64,000 nt of DNA, taken from assembly GCF_016756775.1 (NCBI RefSeq), contig NZ_JAERMU010000005.1, positions 124,001 to 188,000 on the forward strand, read 5' to 3'. Source of the stretch: Dryocola clanedunensis subsp. sulfonylureivorans. GTDB taxonomy: Bacteria > Pseudomonadota > Gammaproteobacteria > Enterobacterales > Enterobacteriaceae. The notes under the pieces are model-generated. The model was not told the DNA's origin, did not search any database, and saw only the letters and a program-made list of their open reading frames with translations. The translations under genes and the position numbers were made by a program. Of this stretch, positions 50,569 through 63,491 are shown piece after piece (the first letter of the stretch is position 1; the number at the start of each line of letters is the position of its first letter).

Positions 50569-51186
50569 TCACACCTCCTTCGGGTTGGCCAGATAACCGG
50601 TTTTATCCCCACACGGGCGGCTGTTGGCGTTAGGTTTAATGACGATATTTGGTTTGGTAAAGTGCGCAGACGGCAGCGGCGCAATGGCAGCCTGCTCGCC
50701 GTGTTTTTCGCGCAGCTCGTCGATAGGTGCCATATCCAGCGCGCGCAGCGGGCAGGATTCGACGCAAATCGGTTTTTTACCGTCAGCAACGCGGTCATAG
50801 CAGCCGTCGCATTTGGTCATGTGGCCTTTTTCCGCGTTGTACTGCGGGGCGCCGTACGGGCAGGCCATGTGGCAGTAGCGGCAGCCTATGCAGACGTCTT
50901 CGTTAACCACCACAAAACCATCTTCACGTTTGTGCATCGCACCGCTCGGGCAGACCTTAGTGCAGGCGGGGTCTTCGCAATGGTTACAGGAGATGGACAG
51001 GTAGTAGGCAAACACGTCCTGATGCCAGACGCCGTTGTCCTCCTGCCAGTTGCCGCCCGCATATTCATAAATGCGGCGGAAGCTGACGTCCGGGCCTAAG
51101 TTTTTGTAGTCTTTGCAGGCCAGCTCGCAGGTTTTGCAGCCGGTACAGCGACTTGAGTCAATGTAAAATCCATGTTGGGTTGTCAT
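50569..51186 (-). CDS. dmsB: Dimethyl sulfoxide reductase, iron-sulfur subunit
   Basis: DmsB carries electrons from DmsC to DmsA through four [4Fe-4S] clusters. The 205 residues have four Cys groups of ferredoxin type: CTGCKTCELAC, CEDPACTKVCPSG, CIGCRYCHMACPYG and CDGCYDR...CVESCPLRA. Located between dmsA (10 bp) and dmsC. Confidence 0.97.
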   Translation of the reverse strand: MTTQHGFYIDSSRCTGCKTCELACKDYKNLGPDVSFRRIYEYAGGNWQEDNGVWHQDVFAYYLSISCNHCEDPACTKVCPSGAMHKREDGFVVVNEDVCIGCRYCHMACPYGAPQYNAEKGHMTKCDGCYDRVADGKKPICVESCPLRALDMAPIDELREKHGEQAAIAPLPSAHFTKPNIVIKPNANSRPCGDKTGYLANPKEV

Positions 51187-51196
51187 CAGCTACTCC

Positions 51197-53641
51197 TTAC
51201 GCCTTCTCGACCTGAACCAGGTTGCTGTGGGATGGGTTACCTTTCGCCAGCGGAGACGGACGTTGGGTGGTTAACACGTTGATACTGCCCGCATGGTCAA
51301 TTTTGTTTGCATCCGGGTTGTACCAGGCCCCTTCCCCCAGCGCGACGACGCCAGGAATGATACGAGGAGTGACTTTGGCATTAATGCGCACTTCGCCGCG
51401 ACCGTTGAAGATACGAACGACGTCGCCATTAGCAATGCCACGCTTTTGCGCGTCGATAGGGTTGATCCACATTTCCTGACGGCAAGCGGCCTTCAGCACT
51501 TCAACGTTGCCGTAAGTGGAGTGAGCACGAGCCTTATAGTGGAAGCCTGTCAGCTGCAGCGGCCACTTTTCCGCCAGCGGATCGCCGAAGTTTTCAAATC
51601 CAGCGCTGTAGACCGGCAGCGGATCGATGACGTCCCCCTCCGACAGTTGCCAGGTCGCGGCGATATCAGCCAGCTGAGTGGAGTAGATTTCGATTTTGCC
51701 TGATGGCGTAGTCAACGGGTTAGCCGCTGGATCTTCGCGGAACGCTTTGTAAGCCACGTGGTGCCCTTCCGGGTCACGTTGCTTAAAGATGCCCTGCTGC
51801 TGGAACTCTTCGAAGCTCGGCAGGTCTGGAATCGCTTCCTGAGACTGCTTGTACAGGTGGCGCATCCAGCCTTCCTGAGTGCGGCCTTCGGTAAACTGCT
51901 GCTCAACGCCCATGCGTTTTGCAAGCTCGGTGGTCATCTCATAAATGGTTTTGCATTCGAAGCGGGGCTTAATGGCCTGCCCGGCAAAAATCACGTAGGA
52001 CATGTTGCCGCAGGAGGCATCCAGACAGAAGTCCATCTGCTCAGACGCGGTGCAGTCCGGCAGCAGGATATCGGCGTACTTCGCCGAGGAGGTCATGTGG
52101 TTATCGATAACCACAATCATCTCGCACTTCTTGTCGTCCTGCAGGATATCGTGGGTGCGGTTGATTTCGGAATGCTGGTTAATCAGGCAGTTGCTGGCGT
52201 AGTTCCAGACCATCTTGATGGGTACATCGAGCTTGTCCTTGCCGCGCACGCCGTCACGGGTAGCGGTCATTTCCGGGCCACGCTCAATAGCATCCGTCCA
52301 AAGGAACATTGAAATACTGGTTTTCACCGGGTTTTCAAGGGTTGGCATGCGCACGAACGGCAGATCGTAAGAGCCTTCACGCGCCCCGCTGTTGCCGCCG
52401 TTGATCCCTACGTTGCCGGTCAGAATGGACAGCATGGCGATAGCACGAGAAACCAGCTCGCCGTTGGAGTGGCGCTGCGGCCCCCAACCCTGGCTGATGA
52501 ATGCAGGTTTGGTGCTGCCGATTTCTCGGGCCAGCTGAACGATGCGGTCGACGGGGATGCCGGTAATCTGCGAAGCCCATTGCGGGGTTTTGGCGATGCC
52601 GTCAGCACCCTGGCCCAGAATGTAGGCTTTATAATGACCGTTAGCCGGCGCACCAGCAGGCAGCGTTTTTTCGTCGTAGCCAACGCAGTATTTATCCAGG
52701 AATGGCTGGTCGACCAAGTTTTCATCGATCATTACCCATGCTAACGCTGAGATCAGCGCCGCATCGGTACCCGGACGGATAGGGATCCACTCATCCTCAC
52801 GGCCGGCACCGGTATCGGTGTAGCGCGGGTCGATGATGATCATGCGGGCATTGGATTTTTCGCGAGCCTGCTCGAGATAGTAAGTCACCCCACCACCGCT
52901 CATGCGAGTTTCACCGGGGTTATTACCGAACAGCACAACCAGTTTACTGTTTTCAATATCCGACGGGCTATTGCCGTCTGCCCAACCGCCGTAGGTGTAG
53001 TTCAGACCAGCGGCAATCTGCGCGGTAGAATAGTCACCGTAGTGATTCAGATACCCCCCCACGCAGTTCATCATGCGGGCAATAAGCGAGGAGCCTGGCG
53101 GCCAGGAGCGGGTCATCGTCCCCCCCAGCGTACCGGTGCCGTAGTTCAGGTAAATCGCTTCGTTGCCGTACTCTTTGATAATGCCCTTCATGCTCGCGGC
53201 GAGAGTATCAAAAGCCTCTTCCCAGCTAATACGCTCGAACTTTCCTTCCCCTCGGGCACCAACGCGCTTCATCGGGTATTTCAGGCGGTCTGCGTTATAG
53301 ACGCGACGACGCATGGAGCGGCCACGCAAACAGGCGCGCACCTGGTGCAACCCTTCGTAGTCATCATCACCGGTGTTGTCGGTTTCCACGTATTTAATTT
53401 CACCATCAACCACGTGCATACGCAGCGGGCAACGGCTGCCGCAGTTAACGGTACAGGCGCTCCATACCACTTTTTCAGTACCGCTGACGGTTCCGGCAGG
53501 TGTTTGGGCGAAAGCCATACGAGAGAAAGGCAGAGAGAAGGCGCTGCTCGCTGCAGCCAGCCCACCGATAGCCGTGGTTGTCACCAGCTTACGGCGGCTT
53601 ACCTCTGCGGCGAGGATCGCGTTAGGGGTTTTATCAGTCAT
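51197..53641 (-). CDS. dmsA: Dimethyl sulfoxide reductase, catalytic molybdopterin subunit
   Basis: DmsA reduces DMSO and N-oxides in anaerobic respiration, with Mo-bis(guanine dinucleotide) cofactor. The 814-residue precursor begins with a twin-arginine signal SRRKLVTTT (Arg16-Arg17), cleaved after AFA at about 45. An N-terminal [4Fe-4S] site uses Cys63, Cys67, Cys71 and Cys104 (CTVNCGSRC...ACLRGRS). The Mo-ligand Ser lies in GTMTRSWPPG. First gene of the operon, expected to be FNR-activated and NarL-repressed. Confidence 0.97.
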   Translation of the reverse strand: MTDKTPNAILAAEVSRRKLVTTTAIGGLAAASSAFSLPFSRMAFAQTPAGTVSGTEKVVWSACTVNCGSRCPLRMHVVDGEIKYVETDNTGDDDYEGLHQVRACLRGRSMRRRVYNADRLKYPMKRVGARGEGKFERISWEEAFDTLAASMKGIIKEYGNEAIYLNYGTGTLGGTMTRSWPPGSSLIARMMNCVGGYLNHYGDYSTAQIAAGLNYTYGGWADGNSPSDIENSKLVVLFGNNPGETRMSGGGVTYYLEQAREKSNARMIIIDPRYTDTGAGREDEWIPIRPGTDAALISALAWVMIDENLVDQPFLDKYCVGYDEKTLPAGAPANGHYKAYILGQGADGIAKTPQWASQITGIPVDRIVQLAREIGSTKPAFISQGWGPQRHSNGELVSRAIAMLSILTGNVGINGGNSGAREGSYDLPFVRMPTLENPVKTSISMFLWTDAIERGPEMTATRDGVRGKDKLDVPIKMVWNYASNCLINQHSEINRTHDILQDDKKCEMIVVIDNHMTSSAKYADILLPDCTASEQMDFCLDASCGNMSYVIFAGQAIKPRFECKTIYEMTTELAKRMGVEQQFTEGRTQEGWMRHLYKQSQEAIPDLPSFEEFQQQGIFKQRDPEGHHVAYKAFREDPAANPLTTPSGKIEIYSTQLADIAATWQLSEGDVIDPLPVYSAGFENFGDPLAEKWPLQLTGFHYKARAHSTYGNVEVLKAACRQEMWINPIDAQKRGIANGDVVRIFNGRGEVRINAKVTPRIIPGVVALGEGAWYNPDANKIDHAGSINVLTTQRPSPLAKGNPSHSNLVQVEKA

Positions 53642-53806
53642 GATGACCTACTTTTTATGCTCACAGTTAAAATAAGCTGACAGCACGACCACAGGGTGAG
53701 AACGGCCTGCGGCTCCGTTGCAGCCAAAGAGAGAAAGGAGTGTCGGAAAATTTAGAGTTATGCTGATTGGCCTGCCGCGTCACATCATGTAAATCACGAC
53801 GGCCAA

Positions 53807-53820
53807 ATGATAAGTATCTT
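53807..53820 (-). promoter_or_regulatory. Candidate FNR box upstream of dmsA
   Basis: On the minus strand AAGATACTTATCAT matches 7 of 10 fixed positions of TTGAT-N4-ATCAA. It lies about 165-180 bp before dmsA. FNR activation of dmsA is established in E. coli, but the position here is only a similarity match. Confidence 0.4.
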
Positions 53821-53943
53821 GAATAAGTAATTATAAAATCATCACCCACTTTCTGGCGGCAATGATACTTCCTTAGGGGTAGAGGTTATTGTCTGGCGTC
53901 AAAGAAGGAGGATTATCTGCGGTATTGAGGAGAATCGGGGCGT

Positions 53944-53970
53944 AAAAAAAGCGCCCTGAGGCGCTTTTTT
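53944..53970 (-). terminator. serS terminator
   Basis: GCGCC-TCAG-GGCGC with seven T on the minus strand and six T on the plus strand, about 30 bp after the serS stop; it can work both ways. Confidence 0.88.
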
Positions 53971-53997
53971 CATTCAACGTATAGTCTGAATGAATGT

Positions 53998-55311
<1,314 letters not shown>

Positions 55312-55383
55312 TTAAATGAAGGGGATGCGGTCACAGCCTGCAACCGCATTGATAGTCTTGCTAACCTTACCGCAACGCCTGCA

Positions 55384-56730
55384 TTAGCGGTAGCGTTTTA
55401 TGGGGCTTTTCTGATCCTGTTCAGCAAGCCAGGCGAGCTTTTCACCTATCTTGCCCTCAAGACCTCTGTTTGTTGGGGAATAATAGCGTGTTTGTGCCAT
55501 TTCCTCCGGAAAGAAGACTTCTCCGGCAGCGTAGGCGTTGGGTTCGTCATGGGCGTAGCGATATTCCTGACCGTAACCCATTTCTTTCATCAGTTTGGTT
55601 GGCGCATTGCGAAGATGGACCGGTACATCATAATCCGGACGTTCTCGGGCATCTGCCATTGCGGCCTTAAAGGCGGTGTAGACGGCGTTACTTTTTGGGG
55701 CACAGGCCAGGTAAACAATAGCCTGAGCAATGGCCCGCTCGCCTTCTGCCGGGCCAACGCGTGTAAAACAATCCCACGCTGATATGGCTACCTGCATACC
55801 ACGCGGATCGGCATTGCCCACATCTTCCGAAGCAATGGCGAGTAAACGGCGCGCGACATACAGCGGATCGCCGCCTGCGGTAATGATCCTCGCATACCAG
55901 TAAAGCGCCGCATCTGGCGAAGAGCCTCGCACTGACTTGTGCAACGCGGAAATCAGGTCGTAAAAGCGGTCGCCTTTATTATCGAAACGGGCGCTGCGTT
56001 CACCGGCAATTTCGGTGAGCAGCGTGGTCTGCAAAACTCGTTTGCCTTTGGCGTCCGTCTCCACCATGTCCGCCATCATTTCCAGCGTGTTCAGCGCGCG
56101 GCGGGCATCACCGTTAACCAGCTCAGCGATGGCTTTACGGGTTTCGCCAGGTAAGACCAAATCAGTCTGCTTACCGTAGCCGCGATCGCTGTCTTTCATT
56201 GCCTGATCCAGCACCTGCTCGATATCTTCAACGGTGAGGGATTTCAGTAAATAAACACGGGCGCGGGACAGCAGTGCCGAGTTCAGCTCAAAAGAGGGGT
56301 TTTCTGTCGTTGCACCGATAAAGGTGATAGTGCCATCTTCAATGTGCGGCAGAAACGCATCCTGCTGGCTTTTATTGAAACGATGGACTTCGTCGACGAA
56401 GAGAATGGTGCGGCGGCCTGCGTTACGGTTCTGGCGGGCGCGTTCTATGGCCTCGCGAATCTCTTTCACACCCGAGGTGACCGCTGAAATTCTTTCTATA
56501 TCGGCATTTGCATAGCGACCAATCACTTCGGCAAGCGTGGTTTTACCGGTGCCGGGTGGCCCCCATAAAATCATTGAATGAAGGTGCCCTGCTTCGATCG
56601 CCCGAGGCAAAGGCTTGCCGGACGCCAGAAGATGCTGCTGGCCGATATACTGCGCCAGATTCTCTGGCCGCATGCGAGCGGCCAGAGGCTGGAAGGTGTT
56701 ATCAGAAAAATCGAGCGACAGATTGCCCAC
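55384..56730 (-). CDS. rarA: Replication-associated recombination protein RarA (MgsA)
   Basis: An AAA+ ATPase of the WRNIP1/Mgs1 family acting at stalled forks and related to clamp loaders. The 448 residues (E. coli 447) start with GTG, as in E. coli. Walker [10 protein letters not shown] is at 57-65, Walker [10 protein letters not shown] at about 109-117, the sensor region [12 protein letters not shown] follows, and the C-terminal tetramerisation domain ends [20 protein letters not shown]. 8 bp separate it from lolA, so the two are co-transcribed. Confidence 0.97.
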   Translation of the reverse strand: MGNLSLDFSDNTFQPLAARMRPENLAQYIGQQHLLASGKPLPRAIEAGHLHSMILWGPPGTGKTTLAEVIGRYANADIERISAVTSGVKEIREAIERARQNRNAGRRTILFVDEVHRFNKSQQDAFLPHIEDGTITFIGATTENPSFELNSALLSRARVYLLKSLTVEDIEQVLDQAMKDSDRGYGKQTDLVLPGETRKAIAELVNGDARRALNTLEMMADMVETDAKGKRVLQTTLLTEIAGERSARFDNKGDRFYDLISALHKSVRGSSPDAALYWYARIITAGGDPLYVARRLLAIASEDVGNADPRGMQVAISAWDCFTRVGPAEGERAIAQAIVYLACAPKSNAVYTAFKAAMADARERPDYDVPVHLRNAPTKLMKEMGYGQEYRYAHDEPNAYAAGEVFFPEEMAQTRYYSPTNRGLEGKIGEKLAWLAEQDQKSPIKRYR

Positions 56731-56738
56731 TCAGACCT

Positions 56739-57350
56739 CTACTTACGCTGGTCATCCACCGTCACGCCTTTTGGCGGGGTGAACGTAAACTTGCTCATAT
56801 CTGACGCGCCGTTTTGCTGCGTTTTGAGCGCATAGCTGCTGCGCTGTTCGTCCTGCTCTACGGCGCTGAACTGATGAATCGTCCCGTCGCGTCCCACGTT
56901 AATGGTGAACTGCTTGAGGTTGCCGGCGCTGGTTTTCGGCGTCAGCACAAAGTCATCACCGTTTTGTTTGATGTTGTACTGCTGCCAGTCACTGGTCTGG
57001 TTACGGGCGATCAGCATGAACGGCGTGTTGCTGGTCGCGTCTTTCAGCCAGGTCGCACTGACCTGCTCAACAAACGGGTTATAAAACCATAAGGTTTTAC
57101 CGTCGGACACCAGGATGCTTTCGTCCGGCTGGGTCATATGCCAGTTGAACAGATTCGGGCGCTTGACCCACAGGTCGCCCTGGCCTTCCTGCACCGCAGC
57201 ACCGCTGCCGTCGGTGACTTTTTGAGTGAAGCTGGCGTGGAAGCTGCTCACTTTATCCAGACGGCCTTTCAGGTCGCCTGCGGCATCCGCCCACACGCTG
57301 GTGGCAGCAAAGGTAGTTAACAAAGCACAGGCAATGACGATCTTTTTCAT
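56739..57350 (-). CDS. lolA: Periplasmic lipoprotein chaperone LolA
   Basis: LolA takes lipoproteins released by LolCDE and carries them to LolB on the outer membrane; essential. The start at [11 protein letters not shown] gives 203 residues, as in E. coli, with a signal peptide cleaved after VWA (residue 21). A long open extension upstream runs back into ftsK sequence and is not real. Start preceded by GAGGAATAATA. Confidence 0.97.
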   Translation of the reverse strand: MKKIVIACALLTTFAATSVWADAAGDLKGRLDKVSSFHASFTQKVTDGSGAAVQEGQGDLWVKRPNLFNWHMTQPDESILVSDGKTLWFYNPFVEQVSATWLKDATSNTPFMLIARNQTSDWQQYNIKQNGDDFVLTPKTSAGNLKQFTINVGRDGTIHQFSAVEQDEQRSSYALKTQQNGASDMSKFTFTPPKGVTVDDQRK

Positions 57351-57477
57351 TATTATTCCTCTGGATTCATTTGCCGCCGCGCGGTGGCGCGATGGCGCTT
57401 CTATTGTCCACTCTAGTGCAGAGCGAAAGCGGAACAACAGAAGAAAAAGCTGATTTTTCGGCAATTTACCCTTCTTT

Positions 57478-57507
57478 GCATAAAAGCCGCGGCGGCGGCT
57501 TTTATGC
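57478..57507 (-). terminator. ftsK terminator
   Basis: A perfect 13-bp stem, GCATAAAAGCCGC / GCGGCTTTTATGC with a 4-nt loop, just after the ftsK stop. The A/T-rich stem base gives U-rich ends in both directions. Confidence 0.85.
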
Positions 57508-57513
57508 TGGTCA

Positions 57514-60500
57514 TCACTCGAACGGCGGTGGTGCCAGCACTTCGCGGTTACCGTTATGTCCCTGCGGACTGACGATCCCCTGAGCCTCCATTTGCTCAAC
57601 GATACGCGCCGCTCGGTTATAGCCGATACGGAACTGACGCTGCACGCCGGAAATTGACGCTTTACGTTTCTCAACGACAAAGGCCACGGCCTGGTCAAAC
57701 AGCGGGTCCAGCTCTTCGTCGCCATCCAGTCCCCCCCCTGCGCCACCTTCGCTTTCGCTATCGGAGGTGATGCCAGAGATGTACTGCGGACGACCACGCG
57801 CTTTCCAGTCCTGAACCACCGAGTGAACTTCCTGGTCGCGAACAAACGCGCCATGGACGCGCACAGGCGTAGTGGAGTTCGGGCCAGAATAGAGCATATC
57901 ACCCATGCCGAGCAGTGATTCCGCGCCGCCCTGGTCAAGGATGGTACGGGAGTCGATTTTGCTCGATACGGTAAAGGCGATACGCGTTGGGATGTTCGCT
58001 TTAATCAGACCGGTGATAACATCAACGGATGGACGCTGAGTAGCAAGTACAAGGTGGATCCCCGCCGCACGCGCCTTCTGGGCCAGACGAGCAATCAGCT
58101 CTTCCACTTTTTTACCGACGGTCATCATCAGGTCGGCAAATTCATCCACCAGCACCACGATGTACGGCAGCTTCTCAAGCATTGGATGAGAAACATCCAT
58201 GCTGTCACCCGGCTTCCAGAACGGGTCTGGAATTGGACGCCCCATGCGTTCGGCTTCCAGCACGCGTTCGTTATAGCCTGCAAGGTTACGTACGCCGAGC
58301 GCGGACATTAATTTGTAGCGGCGTTCCATCTCGTTGACGCTCCAGCGCAGGGCGTTGGCGGCGTCTTTCATGTCGGTGACCACTTCGGTCAACAGGTGAG
58401 GAATGCCTTCATAGACCGACAGCTCGAGCATTTTCGGGTCGATCATGATGAACTTCACTTCTTCCGGCGTAGCCTTGTACAGAATACTGAGGATCATCGC
58501 ATTCACGCCAACGGACTTACCGGAACCGGTAGTACCCGCCACCAGCAGGTGAGGCATTTTAGCCAGATCGGCCACCACGGACTCGCCACCGATGTCTTTA
58601 CCCAGAACGACCGTCAGCGGCGATGTGCTTTCGCGGAATTTCGCGCAGTCGAGCACCTCACGTAAATACACGGTCTGGCGTTTTTTATTTGGCAGCTCCA
58701 GGCCAACGTACGGTTTGCCTGGGATCACTTCAACAACGCGCACCGCCACGGTAGACAATGAACGGGCAAGGTCGCGGGACAGGTTAGAGATACGCGCGGC
58801 CTTGACGCCAGGGGCTAAATCCAGTTCGAAACGGGTAATCACCGGGCCTGGTGAGTAATCGACTACGTCTGCTTTAATGCGATAATCCGCCAGACGTGCT
58901 TCAACTAAACGAGCCATCTGCTCCAGCGCGAAGGTATCTATTGGTTCCACCTCTTCAGGAGGAGAGGTCAGCAGATCCAGCGACGGCAGCGGCGTGGTTG
59001 GTTTTTGCAGCGGACGATCGTCACCGTTACGCATCAGGAATGGGTGAATCAGGCTTTCCTGAGGCGGTGGCGCAGCAGGCTGCGGCGGCTGGTATGCAGG
59101 TTGTGCCGGAGCGGCCTGATACTGCTGCTGAGGCGGTTGCTGAGCATAGTTCTGATGGGCCGCTGGCTGTACCGGAGCCGGCTCATCTACTACGCTCGGG
59201 GTGAACAACGGCTCGCTTGGGCCATCATCCACCAGCGCTTTCATCGGTGAGAAATCAAAATCATCCAGCGAAAACGGTGCGCTGGCAGGCGGAGGCGTCT
59301 GCTCGTAACGCTGCTGCTGCTGAGCGGCAAACTGGCGCGCCAGCTCAGCTTGTTCTGCTGCATCTTCGTCTTCCTGCGAAGGCCGTTCCGCTTCGTATTC
59401 CTGACCATAACGCTGCTGTTGCTGGGCAGAGAACTGGCGCGCCAGCTCATGTTGTTCCAGCTCGTCGGCGTTACCGTCCTCGTAGTCGTCGTAGCCACCG
59501 TTCTGGCGACGCTCTTCTTCACGCGCCGCCTGCTCTTCCGCCATACGTTGTGAAGGAAGCTTGATACCGTAAGAAGCCAGCTCTCGACGGGTTGGTACAC
59601 GCACGCGATTAGGACGAGGCAGCTGTGGGCCAATCCCCTCTTTCACCTGCGTGCGAGGTGCATCGCTGGCAATACCGAATACCGGTGTGAACGCGGCTGC
59701 CGTCGCTGCAACCTTCGCAGCTTCCTGAACTCCTGGCGCAGCAGCAGACATATCCGGCGTCGGCATGCCCTGTGGGATAACAGGGTTAGCAGCCGGAGCC
59801 GCTGGAGTTATTGATGGCCGCTCGTAGGGATCGGGCTTGGGTTCATGAACCGGTTGATACCAGGCAGCCAGCTGTTCGCGCTCACGGGCACGCTGGGCTT
59901 CCACTTCTTCAAAGTGGTAAAGCGGTGGCCGCGAAGGTTTTATTTCTTCAACTGGTTCAGGCTGATACTGCGGCACAGCTTCCGCTTCCGCGGTTTCTGG
60001 CGCTGACCAATGGCTGGTGACTTCCTGTGGAAGCTGCTGTTCCGCCTGGCGCGGCGGCGTATAGCTTTCTGGGGCCGGAGCGATAACAGGTTCCGGCGTC
60101 ACCGTTGTTGGCGCAGGCTCCCAGGCTATGGCCGGGCTGGCCTCAGTTTCTGGAGAAGGTGTCTGCACAGCAGGCATGGGGGCTGTTGGAATGGCCGGGC
60201 CAGCATACGCCTGATTGGCCATTGTCGCAGCGGCAGCCGCCGCAACAGGCTCAGCGATGGAATAACCGCTTAATAACGGATCGTACTCTTCATCTTCCGG
60301 CAGCGTCGCTTTGTTCCCCGAGAACAATACATCGTTCGCGTCGGCTTCTACGCCACGGGCGCTGAAGAGAACGTCGTCTTCGTCATCCATGCGTTTACCG
60401 GAGAACAACGCAGCATCCGTTTGGCGTGCGTTAGGATTAGCGAATTTCTCAGAGATGCGCTGCTTGCGGGCAAGGGCACCGCGCAGAATACGAGCACGAC

Positions 60501-61224
60501 GAGACTCACGTTTCTCCATTGCTGGTTCGTGTTCCTCCTCAAGCTCATCTTCATCGTCATGTTCTTCGTCGTAGTCGTATTCGTCTTCCTGCCAGGTGTT
60601 ATCCCGACGGGTACGGTTGCTGGCGAAGGTCAGTACAGTGAGCACGGCGCTGCCGATTTTTTCAGCAATACCCACCCACGACCAACCGGTGAACAGAGTC
60701 AAACCCGCCGCCCAGACACACAGCAATGCGATCGTTCCGCCGCTACTGTTGAGCAGCGGCATCATCGCGGTGCTCAACAGGCTCCCGATTACCCCGCCGG
60801 AGGCGAAGTACCAGATATCATCGGCATTAATAGAGGCCAGCCCACAGGAGGTCAGCACCATGGCCAGCACGCCGATCAGACGCAGGGAGACGGCGAAGTA
60901 ATCAATGTAATCTTCGCTTCCTCTTTGCTGCCATGTGAACCAACAGCCGCCGATGATTATCACCGGTATGGTATAGGCCATGACGCCAAAGATGAATAAC
61001 AGCGTATCGGCAAGCCACGCTCCAGGGGCACCACCTAAATTGTGGATAGGTTCATGCCACGCCGTTTGTGACCAACTCGGATCGGACGGGTTGAAGCTCA
61101 GTAAGGCTGCCATCAGGTAGACGGCAAAAATGGCAACAAGGATCAGCAACGCCTCGAGTAAACGGCGCCCGCTGCTGAGTTTCCTCAATGTAACTTCTTT
61201 ATCTTCGGTATATTCCTGGCTCAA
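57514..61224 (-). CDS. ftsK: DNA translocase FtsK
   Basis: FtsK couples division and chromosome dimer resolution: four or five N-terminal membrane helices (about 22-180) join the septum, a long linker follows, and the C-terminal hexameric motor pumps DNA towards XerCD/dif. The 1236 residues (E. coli 1329) start with TTG (GGAGAG upstream). Walker A GTTGSGKS is near residue 900, Walker B is [11 protein letters not shown], and the gamma winged helix [20 protein letters not shown] reads KOPS sites. The linker is about 90 residues shorter: the E. coli PQQPV repeats are missing. A 34-residue duplication ELARQF(S/A)AQQQQRY is present. Confidence 0.97.
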   Translation of the reverse strand: MSQEYTEDKEVTLRKLSSGRRLLEALLILVAIFAVYLMAALLSFNPSDPSWSQTAWHEPIHNLGGAPGAWLADTLLFIFGVMAYTIPVIIIGGCWFTWQQRGSEDYIDYFAVSLRLIGVLAMVLTSCGLASINADDIWYFASGGVIGSLLSTAMMPLLNSSGGTIALLCVWAAGLTLFTGWSWVGIAEKIGSAVLTVLTFASNRTRRDNTWQEDEYDYDEEHDDEDELEEEHEPAMEKRESRRARILRGALARKQRISEKFANPNARQTDAALFSGKRMDDEDDVLFSARGVEADANDVLFSGNKATLPEDEEYDPLLSGYSIAEPVAAAAAATMANQAYAGPAIPTAPMPAVQTPSPETEASPAIAWEPAPTTVTPEPVIAPAPESYTPPRQAEQQLPQEVTSHWSAPETAEAEAVPQYQPEPVEEIKPSRPPLYHFEEVEAQRAREREQLAAWYQPVHEPKPDPYERPSITPAAPAANPVIPQGMPTPDMSAAAPGVQEAAKVAATAAAFTPVFGIASDAPRTQVKEGIGPQLPRPNRVRVPTRRELASYGIKLPSQRMAEEQAAREEERRQNGGYDDYEDGNADELEQHELARQFSAQQQQRYGQEYEAERPSQEDEDAAEQAELARQFAAQQQQRYEQTPPPASAPFSLDDFDFSPMKALVDDGPSEPLFTPSVVDEPAPVQPAAHQNYAQQPPQQQYQAAPAQPAYQPPQPAAPPPQESLIHPFLMRNGDDRPLQKPTTPLPSLDLLTSPPEEVEPIDTFALEQMARLVEARLADYRIKADVVDYSPGPVITRFELDLAPGVKAARISNLSRDLARSLSTVAVRVVEVIPGKPYVGLELPNKKRQTVYLREVLDCAKFRESTSPLTVVLGKDIGGESVVADLAKMPHLLVAGTTGSGKSVGVNAMILSILYKATPEEVKFIMIDPKMLELSVYEGIPHLLTEVVTDMKDAANALRWSVNEMERRYKLMSALGVRNLAGYNERVLEAERMGRPIPDPFWKPGDSMDVSHPMLEKLPYIVVLVDEFADLMMTVGKKVEELIARLAQKARAAGIHLVLATQRPSVDVITGLIKANIPTRIAFTVSSKIDSRTILDQGGAESLLGMGDMLYSGPNSTTPVRVHGAFVRDQEVHSVVQDWKARGRPQYISGITSDSESEGGAGGGLDGDEELDPLFDQAVAFVVEKRKASISGVQRQFRIGYNRAARIVEQMEAQGIVSPQGHNGNREVLAPPPFE
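59306..59459 (-). repeat. Internal direct repeat in the ftsK linker (102-bp period)
   Basis: Segments 59306-59357 and 59408-59459 are near-identical and both encode ELARQF-AQQQQRY. The period is 102 bp, so the frame is kept. A similar duplication exists in E. coli FtsK with different spacer residues. Confidence 0.7.
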
Positions 61225-61255
61225 GTAAGACTCTCCAGGTCCTTATCTTTCATGG

Positions 61256-61287
61256 AAAACAACAGTGCCGGGACAATCCCGGCACTG
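61256..61287 (-). terminator. lrp terminator
   Basis: A perfect 11-bp stem CAGTGCCGGGA / TCCCGGCACTG with a short loop and TTGTTTTCC after it on the minus strand, about 60 bp after the lrp stop and before ftsK. Confidence 0.85.
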
Positions 61288-61290
61288 AAG

Positions 61291-61306
61291 CTGTATGGAT
61301 TACCAG
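61291..61306 (-). promoter_or_regulatory. LexA box upstream of ftsK
   Basis: CTG-GTAATCCATA-CAG on the minus strand fits the CTG-N10-CAG core and closely resembles the E. coli dinH box in front of ftsK. This implies SOS induction of ftsK. The box lies immediately before the lrp terminator hairpin. Confidence 0.75.
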
Positions 61307-61346
61307 GAGTGTAACCAAAATGCGTGGATTTTGCACCTGGCCCGTA

Positions 61347-61841
61347 TTAACGGGTCTTAATAACCAGACGATTACTCTGTTTGACCTCTTCCATCACCAC
61401 ATAGGTACGGGTGTCATTCACACCTGGCAGTCGCAGCAGGGTTTCGCCTAATAGTTTACGATAGGCCGACATATCGGGTACGCGGGTTTTCAACAGGTAG
61501 TCGAAATCGCCGGATACCAGGTGACACTCTTGAATTTCTTCAAGTTTCTGTACAGCAGAGTTAAATTGTTCAAACACATCCGGCGCGCCGCGATTCAGAG
61601 TAATCTCAACAAAAACCAGAAGTGATGCATCCAGATAATGCGGGTTCAACAGCGCCGTATAGCCCTGAATAAAACCCTGTCGTTCCAGACGACGTACGCG
61701 CTCAAGGCACGGCGTCGGTGAAAGCCCAACACGCTTCGAAAGCTCGACGTTTGAAATTCGCCCATCCTTTTGCAGCTCGTTGAGAATATTGCGATCGATG
61801 CGGTCGAGATCTTTGCCAGGGCGCTTCTTGCTATCTACCAT
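61347..61841 (-). CDS. lrp: Leucine-responsive regulatory protein
   Basis: Lrp is a global octameric/hexadecameric regulator of amino acid metabolism, fimbriae and transport, and responds to leucine. The 164 residues equal E. coli and are nearly identical. The helix-turn-helix SKRVGLSPTPCLERVRRLE is at about 30-50, and the RAM/AsnC ligand domain follows. It has a long upstream region shared with divergent trxB. Confidence 0.98.
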   Translation of the reverse strand: MVDSKKRPGKDLDRIDRNILNELQKDGRISNVELSKRVGLSPTPCLERVRRLERQGFIQGYTALLNPHYLDASLLVFVEITLNRGAPDVFEQFNSAVQKLEEIQECHLVSGDFDYLLKTRVPDMSAYRKLLGETLLRLPGVNDTRTYVVMEEVKQSNRLVIKTR

Positions 61842-63307
<1,466 letters not shown>

Positions 63308-63349
63308 GTATCAGGGTAGAGTCACTTAGCTTTTTCCACCCTCTGCTCC

Positions 63350-63381
63350 GTCTGGAGGATAGCGCACCGCTTCCTCCAGAC
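63350..63381 (+). terminator. Possible trxB terminator
   Basis: GTCTGGAGGA pairs with TCCTCCAGAC (10 bp, 12-nt loop) 42 bp after the trxB stop; only ATTT follows, so termination may be weak. Confidence 0.45.
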
Positions 63382-63491
63382 ATTTCCTGACAGTTCTCCT
63401 TGCCCCTGAGCCTCGCCTTTCTTCTCTTCGCGTTGTAACATGCCAGCAAAATTTGCCTGATAATTCCATTATCTACCTGCACTGGCACGCC

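Larger units (their letters stand above)
53642..53997 (-). other. serS-dmsA intergenic region (356 bp)
   Basis: It contains the serS terminator at its right end and the dmsA control region. Apart from one FNR-like box no site could be assigned with confidence. Confidence 0.75.

Noticed and set aside
56739-57938. LolA read as a 399-residue protein with a long N-terminal part
   Set aside because: The extra part is antisense-free but overlaps the ftsK coding region in another frame; the true start has a signal peptide and the family length of 203.
59306-59459. ftsK linker repeats as CRISPR-like or mobile repeats
   Set aside because: They are in frame, encode the same peptide and match a linker duplication known from E. 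coli FtsK.
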